Shown piece by piece: positions 6,684 through 11,943 of a stretch of DNA of 11,943 bases. The position numbers and the translations under genes are program-made. Under the pieces are notes generated by a model. The model saw nothing but the letters and a program-made list of their open reading frames with translations. It was not told where the DNA came from and searched no databases. Source of the DNA: Flavobacteriaceae bacterium UBA5534. GTDB taxonomy: Bacteria > Bacteroidota > Bacteroidia > Flavobacteriales > Flavobacteriaceae. Location: the NCBI GenBank assembly GCA_002426015.1, contig DINS01000011.1, positions 1 through 11,943 on the forward strand, in the 5' to 3' direction. How positions within the stretch are numbered: position 1 is the stretch's first letter; every line of letters begins with the position of its first letter.

Positions 6684-6706
6684 TAAATTTGCCACTTGTA
6701 AATTTG
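6684..6706 (+). promoter_or_regulatory. possible ffh promoter with two tandem TAAATTTG boxes
   Basis: TAAATTTG occurs at 6684-6691 and again at 6699-6706, 15 nt apart. Both match the TAnnTTTG -7 box of Bacteroidota housekeeping promoters. Neither has a clear TTG -33 element at the expected 17-23 nt distance. The first leaves a leader long enough for the ATG at 6717; the second ends only 10 nt from it and may be chance. ffh needs a promoter here because the preceding gene ends in a strong terminator. Confidence 0.4.
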
Positions 6707-6716
6707 AAGATAGACT

Positions 6717-8045
6717 ATGTTTAATAATTTAAGTGAAAAATTAGATAAAGCGTTACACGTTCTTAAAGGACATGGTAGCATTACCGAAGTCAATGTTGCC
6801 GAAACTTTAAAGGAAGTTCGTAGAGCATTACTTGATGCCGACGTTAATTTTAAAATAGCCAAAGACTTTACAACTACTGTAAAAGAAAAAGCACTTGGAC
6901 AAAACGTATTAACGACCTTGCAACCAGGCCAATTGATGGTTAAGATCGTTAAAGACGAGTTAACCGAATTAATGGGTGGAGATGCGGAAGGAGTTAACCT
7001 TTCAGGAAATCCTAGTGTAATATTAATGTCAGGTTTACAAGGTTCTGGTAAAACAACCTTTTCTGGTAAACTTGCTAACTATCTCAAAACAAAAAAATCT
7101 AAAAAACCTTTATTGGTTGCCTGTGATGTGTATCGTCCAGCTGCGATAGACCAATTACATGTTGTTGGTGATCAAATTGGTATAGAAGTTTATAGTGATA
7201 AAGGAAATAATGACCCAGTAGCTATTGCAAAAGCAGGTATTGCTCATGCTAAAGCCAACGGATACAATGTCGTAATTATAGATACTGCTGGTCGTTTAGC
7301 AGTTGATGAAGTGATGATGAAAGAAATTTCAAATATTCACAGTGCTATTCAACCACAAGAAACATTGTTTGTTGTCGATTCTATGACAGGTCAAGATGCT
7401 GTAAATACAGCAAAAGCCTTTAATGATGTTTTAAATTTTGATGGTGTTATTCTAACCAAATTAGATGGTGATACTAGAGGTGGAGCAGCAATTTCTATTA
7501 AATCAGTAGTAAACAAACCAATTAAATTTATTGGTACTGGTGAAAAAATGGAAGCTATCGATGTGTTCTACCCTTCTCGTATGGCAGATCGTATTCTTGG
7601 TATGGGAGACGTGGTATCGCTTGTTGAGAGAGCACAAGAGCAGTATGATGAAGAAGAAGCACGTAAACTTCAAAAGAAAATTGCTAAAAACCAGTTTGGA
7701 TTTGATGATTTTTTAAATCAAATTCAGCAAATCAAGAAAATGGGGAATATGAAAGACCTTATTGGAATGATACCTGGAGCTGGAAAAATGATGAAAAATG
7801 TTGATATAGATGATGATGCATTTAAAGGAATAGAAGCTATTATTCATTCAATGACACCAGATGAAAGAACAAATCCATCAATCATAAACGCGAGTAGAAA
7901 GCAACGTATTGGAAAAGGGTCTGGTACTTCGGTACAGCAAGTAAACCAATTACTAAAGCAATTTGACCAGATGAGTAAGATGATGAAAATGATGCAAGGT
8001 GGAAAAGGTAAAGCTATGATGCAGGCTATGAAAAACATGAGGTAA
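6717..8045 (+). CDS. ffh: signal recognition particle protein Ffh (SRP54 GTPase)
   Basis: Ffh binds the SRP RNA and signal sequences of nascent membrane proteins and delivers ribosomes to FtsY at the inner membrane. The 442-residue protein shows the whole family layout. The N domain spans about 1-95 with LKEVRRALLDADVN (31-44). The G domain has a P-loop GLQGSGKT (106-113), DVYRPAAIDQL (137-147), DTAGR (189-193), TKLDGDTRGGA (247-257) and GTGEK (273-277). The methionine-rich M domain (about 325-442) carries the RNA-binding SRKQRIGKGSG segment (393-403) and a Met-rich tail. Length is normal and no key residue is missing. The ATG start matches the conserved N-terminus. It stands alone between two terminator hairpins, although folD follows on the same strand within 48 nt. 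Confidence 0.98.
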   Translation: MFNNLSEKLDKALHVLKGHGSITEVNVAETLKEVRRALLDADVNFKIAKDFTTTVKEKALGQNVLTTLQPGQLMVKIVKDELTELMGGDAEGVNLSGNPSVILMSGLQGSGKTTFSGKLANYLKTKKSKKPLLVACDVYRPAAIDQLHVVGDQIGIEVYSDKGNNDPVAIAKAGIAHAKANGYNVVIIDTAGRLAVDEVMMKEISNIHSAIQPQETLFVVDSMTGQDAVNTAKAFNDVLNFDGVILTKLDGDTRGGAAISIKSVVNKPIKFIGTGEKMEAIDVFYPSRMADRILGMGDVVSLVERAQEQYDEEEARKLQKKIAKNQFGFDDFLNQIQQIKKMGNMKDLIGMIPGAGKMMKNVDIDDDAFKGIEAIIHSMTPDERTNPSIINASRKQRIGKGSGTSVQQVNQLLKQFDQMSKMMKMMQGGKGKAMMQAMKNMR

Positions 8046-8058
8046 CTCATGTTTTTTT
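8031..8058 (+). terminator. intrinsic terminator overlapping the ffh stop codon
   Basis: An 11-bp perfect stem, AAAAACATGAG (8031-8041) with CTCATGTTTTT (8046-8056), closes a 4-nt loop GTAA (8042-8045), which is a GNRA-type tetraloop. Seven T's follow (8052-8058), partly within the stem. The last codons of ffh form the left arm, and its TAA stop lies entirely in the loop. A translating ribosome would cover the hairpin, so termination may depend on ribosome release, and some readthrough into folD is plausible. Confidence 0.75.
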
Positions 8059-8093
8059 GTTTTCAATAATATTAAATAAACACAACACAAACA

Positions 8094-8969
8094 ATGGTTA
8101 TTTTAGATGGTAAAAAAGTAAGTAACGACATCAAAGATGAAATTACCGAACAGGTTAAAAAAATGAAAGCTAAAGGCGAAAAGGTGCCGCATCTTGCTGC
8201 TATAATTGTAGGGAATGATGGTGCTAGTTTAACCTATGTTGCCAGTAAAGTAAAAGCATGCGAGCGTGTTGGTTTCGATTCTACTATGGTAAGAATGCCT
8301 AATACTACTAGCGAAATCGAATTATTGGATAAAATTGAAGAGCTAAACGAAAACCCAGATATTGATGGATTCATCATCCAATTACCATTACCAAAACAAA
8401 TCAATACCCAAAAAGTACTTTTAGCAGTAAATCCAGACAAAGATGTTGATGGTTTTCATCCTACTAACTTTGGGAAAATGGCGTTGGATATGTCTACATT
8501 TATTCCTGCAACTCCTTTTGGTATTTTAGAGCTATTGGATAGATATGGTGTTGATACTCAAGGAAAGCATACAGTAGTAATTGGACGTAGTCATATAGTT
8601 GGACGACCAATGAGTATCTTAATGGGACGAAAAGGATTTCCTGGAAACTCTACAGTAACCTTAACACATAGTCATACTAAAAACATTACTCAAATTACAT
8701 CACAAGCAGATATTATTATCTCTGCTCTTGGAGTGCCTAACTTCTTAAAAGCTGAAATGGTAAAAGATGATGTTGTCATTATTGATGTAGGTATAACACG
8801 AGTTGTGGACGAATCTACTGAAAAAGGATATTACATTACAGGTGACGTCGATTTTGAGAATGTTAGCAAAAAAGCAAGTTATATTACGCCAGTTCCAGGA
8901 GGTGTTGGGCCAATGACCATTGCCATGTTATTAAAAAATACGTTGTTGGCAAGAGAACGTCAAATGTAA
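8094..8969 (+). CDS. folD: bifunctional methylenetetrahydrofolate dehydrogenase/cyclohydrolase FolD
   Basis: FolD oxidises 5,10-methylene-THF to methenyl-THF with NAD(P)+ and hydrolyses it to 10-formyl-THF in the cytoplasm, supplying purine and formyl-Met synthesis. The 291-residue protein has the usual length and motifs. These include YVASKVKACERVG (48-60) with the expected active-site Tyr48 and Lys52, IIQLPLP (94-100) with Gln96, and NPDKDVDGFHP (113-123). The Rossmann segment GRSHIVGRPMS (164-174) and the C-terminal PVPGGVGPMT (266-275) follow. The ATG is preceded by an A-rich stretch and no Shine-Dalgarno. The gap to ffh is 48 nt and contains a terminator, so folD depends on readthrough or a promoter I cannot see in that gap. 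The next gene starts 24 nt downstream. Confidence 0.97.
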   Translation: MVILDGKKVSNDIKDEITEQVKKMKAKGEKVPHLAAIIVGNDGASLTYVASKVKACERVGFDSTMVRMPNTTSEIELLDKIEELNENPDIDGFIIQLPLPKQINTQKVLLAVNPDKDVDGFHPTNFGKMALDMSTFIPATPFGILELLDRYGVDTQGKHTVVIGRSHIVGRPMSILMGRKGFPGNSTVTLTHSHTKNITQITSQADIIISALGVPNFLKAEMVKDDVVIIDVGITRVVDESTEKGYYITGDVDFENVSKKASYITPVPGGVGPMTIAMLLKNTLLARERQM

Positions 8970-8993
8970 AAGGTCATTTTGCTATATTGCAAT

Positions 8994-9719
8994 ATGATTC
9001 TAAAAACTAACCTTTATTTTCAAGCTATCGAGAGGGTTTCAATTGGTAGCGTTCAGCATATAGCACCAGTTTTTGGTGCTTTGATTTTTGCGATAGTTTT
9101 TATATGGTATTCCAAAAAGAAACTCTCTAATCACCATCAAAAAAAAGCAATACATTACGTTGCTATTATCGTTTCATTGACAGTAGCATCCTTCCACATC
9201 TATAAGATCACTTTGGGCAACTACCAAGTAAAATCAGATTTGCCACTGTATCTCTGTAGTTTGATTGCGCTTCTTGTACCTTTATTTACATACAAGAAGG
9301 CATATTGGATGTATGAAATTCTTGTATTTTGGATAATCGCAGGAACCTTGCAAGGTGTTATAACACCAGACATAGCAGAAGGGTTTCCAAGTTTTGATTA
9401 TTTCAGATATTGGGTAGTGCATTTAGGCCTGTTGCTCATCATTTTTTATGCGACTGTTGTGTTTAAAATGCGGCCAAGATTTAAAAGTGTTTTTAAATCC
9501 ATTTTAGCATTACAGGTTTATGTAGCCATGATGGTAGCTACCAATATTATTTTAGATGCTAATTATTTTTATTTGAATGAAAAGCCACAATCAGCATCAT
9601 TGTTAGATTATTTTGGGGAATGGCCATATTATATTTTAGTAACCCAATTGATTCTGATACCCTATTTTCTCATAATTTATCTACCTTTTTATTTAGTGAA
9701 TAAAAAAAGCAGCACATAA
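8994..9719 (+). CDS. YwaF/TMEM164-like (TIGR02206-type) integral membrane protein
   Basis: This 241-residue polytopic protein has about seven membrane segments, roughly at 23-40, 52-70, 82-99, 104-122, 139-158, 168-188 and 211-236. Typical family blocks are present: PLYLCSL (84-90), FRYWVVHLGLL (137-147), ANYFYLNEKP (189-198) and LLDYFGEWPYYIL (203-215). Bacterial members (YwaF-like) have no established function that I know of. The human relative TMEM164 has been reported as an acyltransferase using a cysteine, and C88 and H143 here lie in the matching conserved blocks. I chose the ATG at 8994; a TTG start five codons earlier is in frame but less likely. The gene follows folD by 24 nt and may share its transcript. 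A strong hairpin lies about 70 nt after the stop. Confidence 0.85.
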   Translation: MILKTNLYFQAIERVSIGSVQHIAPVFGALIFAIVFIWYSKKKLSNHHQKKAIHYVAIIVSLTVASFHIYKITLGNYQVKSDLPLYLCSLIALLVPLFTYKKAYWMYEILVFWIIAGTLQGVITPDIAEGFPSFDYFRYWVVHLGLLLIIFYATVVFKMRPRFKSVFKSILALQVYVAMMVATNIILDANYFYLNEKPQSASLLDYFGEWPYYILVTQLILIPYFLIIYLPFYLVNKKSST

Positions 9720-9787
9720 TAAAATTTAGATTGCCCAATTGGTCTGAAAAACAGTGTCTTAAAACAAGTGTTCATTTAAGAAGTAAG

Positions 9788-9813
9788 AAAAAGATTACTC
9801 ATGTAATCTTTTT
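9788..9813 (+). terminator. intrinsic terminator after the YwaF-like gene, possibly bidirectional
   Basis: A perfect 11-bp inverted repeat, AAAAAGATTAC (9788-9798) with GTAATCTTTTT (9803-9813), has a TCAT loop. The five A's on one side and five T's on the other could serve both strands. A further T7 run at 9821-9827 lies just downstream. Confidence 0.8.
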
Positions 9814-9986
9814 AACACAGTTTTTTTGATTATAAACTAAAACAAAATTAACCTCACATTTTTTTTTGTACATTCATTTTCAGTAAAATACGATTTACTC
9901 CCTAGTATTTTATAAAATAGCATTTCATCATTGGTTGATTAATAGCACATCAACCTCAAGTTTACATTTTACATTTGTAACTGCTT

Positions 9987-9994
9987 TATGTTTG
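9987..9994 (+). promoter_or_regulatory. -7 promoter box for the von Willebrand A surface-protein gene
   Basis: TATGTTTG matches the Bacteroidota -7 consensus TAnnTTTG exactly and lies 24 nt before the ATG at 10019. No clear TTG -33 element sits 17-23 nt upstream. The box overlaps the left arm of the inverted repeat TTGGTTT/AAACCAA (9992-9998 and 10007-10013). Confidence 0.45.
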
Positions 9995-10018
9995 GTTTAA
10001 CTTTTAAAACCAATCATT

Positions 10019-11943
10019 ATGAATGCTCTCATTACTCAATTTCAGTATTTACTATGCTGTGTGCAATCTTGTATTTACTCGGCTAAAAAGTTTAAGGTCA
10101 AAAGGCAGTTGTTGTCACTTTTGACTTTTTTGTTTTTTTCTACTTATATAAGTGCACAAACATTGGCACAGTTTCAGCTTGAGGGTAATTTTAACCCAAG
10201 CATTAATAATACAGTAGGAACACCTTCTATTACCGCAAATTCTATGACATTTGATACTTCAGGGACTGAATGTCAGGGCAATAATAAAATTACTGCCAAT
10301 GATAATGGAGATTATATTGATATATTTATCAATACTACTGACTTTCAGGATATCGAGATCTCTTGGCAGTCAAATCGAATCACTAACAATAGTGGTAATA
10401 ATGACTGGAATTTGTTTGGAGATTATAACAATGATAATGCAGTTGATAATACATATAATACTGGTACTGTAGATGCTTCTTGTACAACATTTTCTCAAGC
10501 GTTACCATCTAGCTATGATAATCAAAGCAATGTAAGGTTAAGAATTCAAAGAGCTGGAGCAGGTTCAGATGTAAATTCCATTGATGATATAAATATTACA
10601 GGAACTCAAGTATGTTTAAATCCTATTAACCCATCACCATCATGTAATGCACTACGAGTCATTGTGGTATTAGATGAATCGGGTTCCATTAGTGCGTCAA
10701 CAGCTACGCAAGTAGAGGATGCTACTTTGGCCCTTGCTAATGCATTAAAAGGCACAGGAGCACAAATGGCAATTGTTGAGTTTAGTAGTGATTCTGAAAT
10801 TGGAACCTATGGTGGTTATACAAATTATAATTTAGTAAATCAAGCTTATTATGACGCACTAAATCATCCAACAACGGGATTGAGACCAAGTTATGGAGAT
10901 GGTGGTTGGACTAATTGGGAGGCAGCTTTGAATGATGTATTGACATTGAATGACATTGCTGTTGCAGATATTGTTCTATTCATGACCGATGGAAACCCAA
11001 CGGCATATGTAAGGGATAGTGATAACGCTATATTGACCAATCAGAATGGTACAGTATCTTTAAATAATGCACTAGATGAAGCTTGTGAAATAAAACAAGA
11101 TGGCTCTCACTTTTTTATGTTGGGAGTTGGTTCTGGTATTTCAGCATCTAATTTGCAGGCAGTTTCAGGCCCTATACAAGATGATGGACCAGGAAACCCT
11201 ACTTTGACTGTTTTATCGGCTGACTATGGATTAATAACAGCTGGAGATTTAACAGCATGCTTTTTGGATATAGCTCAAAGTGGATGTAATAATGATTTAA
11301 GTTTAGATAAAAGAGTATATTCTGGTCATAACGGAGGTTCTGGATGTTTAACTTCATTAAAAACAATTCCAAATCCTAATGATTCAAAAGTAACTTATTG
11401 TTTTACGATAACAAATGCAGGTCAACAAACCATTTCAAATCTTACTTTCAATGATCCTACACTTGGTATTAACCAAGCAAGCCTGACTCCAGCATGGGTA
11501 ACATCATTAACAACAGGTGCATCAGTAACCTACTATTATGAAACTACTTTGCCAGGTAATACCGTGTTTCCTTATGTGAATATCGCTAATGTTGCTGGTC
11601 AAACCCCTGTAGGTGACCCATTAAGTGATTCTTCTGATGCAGAAGTTACAGAGCCTTTATGTGTGGCTCCAACATTATCAACAACGAATGGAGAGGTTTG
11701 TGGAGAAGGTCAAAGCAGTATTGACTTAAGTACACTTGTAACTACAAACGGAGCAGTCATAACTTATCATGCTTCTCAAGCAGACGCTGATAATGACGTA
11801 AATCCAATTGGCTCAACAGTTAGCCCTTTAGTTGCCACCCCTTATTATGTAAGAAGTGAAGCTACAGAGGGATGTTATTCAACCGCAACTATTACGATTT
11901 CAGTTAATCCTTTACCAACAGTGACCTTGTCGGCCGCAGGCCC
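10019..11943 (+). CDS. large secreted surface protein with vWA, DUF11-like and Ig-like domains (3' end outside window)
   Basis: The reading frame is open from the ATG at 10019 to the window edge: 641 codons plus 2 nt and no stop. An unusually long leader has its hydrophobic core at about 31-46 and a likely cleavage after STYISA (residue 46). A beta-rich N-terminal domain at about 55-198 has DIEISWQSNR (111-120) and a closing IDDINITGTQ. A von Willebrand A domain at about 211-415 keeps the complete metal-ion-dependent adhesion site: D219-x-S221-x-S223, T298 (GGWTNW) and D323 (MTDGNP). A DUF11-like module at about 425-545 includes VTYCFTITNAGQQTISNL. An Ig-like module starts at about 549 (ITYHASQADAD, YYVRSEA), and another appears to begin at the edge. 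This is typical of exported flavobacterial adhesins that use type IX secretion. A C-terminal sorting domain would lie beyond the window and is not seen. The ligand is unknown. Confidence 0.88.
   Translation, partial: MNALITQFQYLLCCVQSCIYSAKKFKVKRQLLSLLTFLFFSTYISAQTLAQFQLEGNFNPSINNTVGTPSITANSMTFDTSGTECQGNNKITANDNGDYIDIFINTTDFQDIEISWQSNRITNNSGNNDWNLFGDYNNDNAVDNTYNTGTVDASCTTFSQALPSSYDNQSNVRLRIQRAGAGSDVNSIDDINITGTQVCLNPINPSPSCNALRVIVVLDESGSISASTATQVEDATLALANALKGTGAQMAIVEFSSDSEIGTYGGYTNYNLVNQAYYDALNHPTTGLRPSYGDGGWTNWEAALNDVLTLNDIAVADIVLFMTDGNPTAYVRDSDNAILTNQNGTVSLNNALDEACEIKQDGSHFFMLGVGSGISASNLQAVSGPIQDDGPGNPTLTVLSADYGLITAGDLTACFLDIAQSGCNNDLSLDKRVYSGHNGGSGCLTSLKTIPNPNDSKVTYCFTITNAGQQTISNLTFNDPTLGINQASLTPAWVTSLTTGASVTYYYETTLPGNTVFPYVNIANVAGQTPVGDPLSDSSDAEVTEPLCVAPTLSTTNGEVCGEGQSSIDLSTLVTTNGAVITYHASQADADNDVNPIGSTVSPLVATPYYVRSEATEGCYSTATITISVNPLPTVTLSAAG

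Larger units (their letters stand above)
9720..10018. other. 299-nt intergenic region, no gene seen
   Basis: No convincing coding sequence was found on either strand. It holds the terminator at 9788-9813 and a T-rich tract at 9860-9867. It also has a 6-bp inverted repeat AGTAAA/TTTACT (9882-9899), a perfect 14-bp AT palindrome TATTTTATAAAATA (9906-9919), a TAnnTTTG box (9987-9994) and a TTGGTTT/AAACCAA inverted repeat (9992-10013). The AT-only palindrome may be chance in such AT-rich DNA. The length fits a regulated promoter region for the large surface-protein gene that follows. Confidence 0.6.

Noticed and set aside
7844..8050. 68-codon minus-strand hydrophobic frame opposite the ffh 3' end.
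   Set aside because: Antisense of the Met-rich M domain; Met codons read backwards give His/Ile/Phe-like hydrophobic strings, so it is an artefact.
9906..9919. Perfect 14-bp palindrome TATTTTATAAAATA.
   Set aside because: Composed only of A and T in an AT-rich intergenic stretch, so a chance palindrome is likely; mentioned only in the intergenic entry.
10251..10472. 73-codon plus-strand frame rich in hydrophobic residues, which looks like a small membrane protein.
   Set aside because: It lies inside the long vWA-protein frame starting at 10019, which has a signal peptide and recognisable domains through this stretch.

Overview
This window looks like chromosomal DNA of a member of the Bacteroidota, most likely a marine Flavobacteriaceae. 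The evidence is AT-rich sequence, starts with little or no Shine-Dalgarno signal, TAnnTTTG-type -7 promoter boxes, an ECF sigma / FecR / TonB-receptor signalling cassette, and long secreted proteins built of Ig-like modules. I cannot assign a genus. No tRNA, rRNA, CRISPR array, transposase or integrase was seen.

Region 1 (88-4456, minus strand) reads as one operon transcribed right to left. It holds an ECF sigma factor, a FecR-type transmembrane anti-sigma regulator, a TonB-dependent receptor with an N-terminal STN signalling domain, and a DinB/YfiT-like metal-dependent enzyme. The fecR and receptor genes overlap by 8 nt (the receptor starts at GTG), and the YfiT-like gene follows after 25 nt. 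The first three genes are the parts of a cell-surface signalling relay: ligand on the receptor, STN domain, FecR, then sigma factor.

Region 2 (4557-6557, plus strand) is transcribed divergently from the sigma gene. It encodes a 666-residue acidic lipoprotein of no family I recognise. It has four short N-terminal repeats, three copies of a roughly 105-110 residue module with four conserved cysteines, and one Ig-like module. A 33-nt element (GGTAGG N2 TTTTT N5 TTA N CTGTT, 24 of 33 positions identical, same internal spacing) occurs just upstream of both fecR and this lipoprotein gene. It has the shape of an ECF -35/-10 promoter with a 16-nt spacer. This suggests that the lipoprotein is a regulon member, and perhaps the surface partner of the receptor. 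It is the best candidate here for an undescribed system.

Region 3 (6602-9813, plus strand) is housekeeping: an intrinsic terminator closing region 2, then ffh (SRP GTPase), a terminator hairpin overlapping the ffh stop codon, folD (one-carbon metabolism), and a YwaF/TMEM164-like polytopic membrane protein closed by a strong hairpin.

Region 4 (9720-11943) is a 299-nt intergenic stretch with a -7-type box and several inverted repeats. It is followed by the 5' part of a large secreted protein open to the window edge: signal peptide, beta-rich domain, von Willebrand A domain with an intact MIDAS, DUF11-like module, then Ig-like module. It is probably a cell-surface adhesin whose C-terminal sorting domain lies outside the window.
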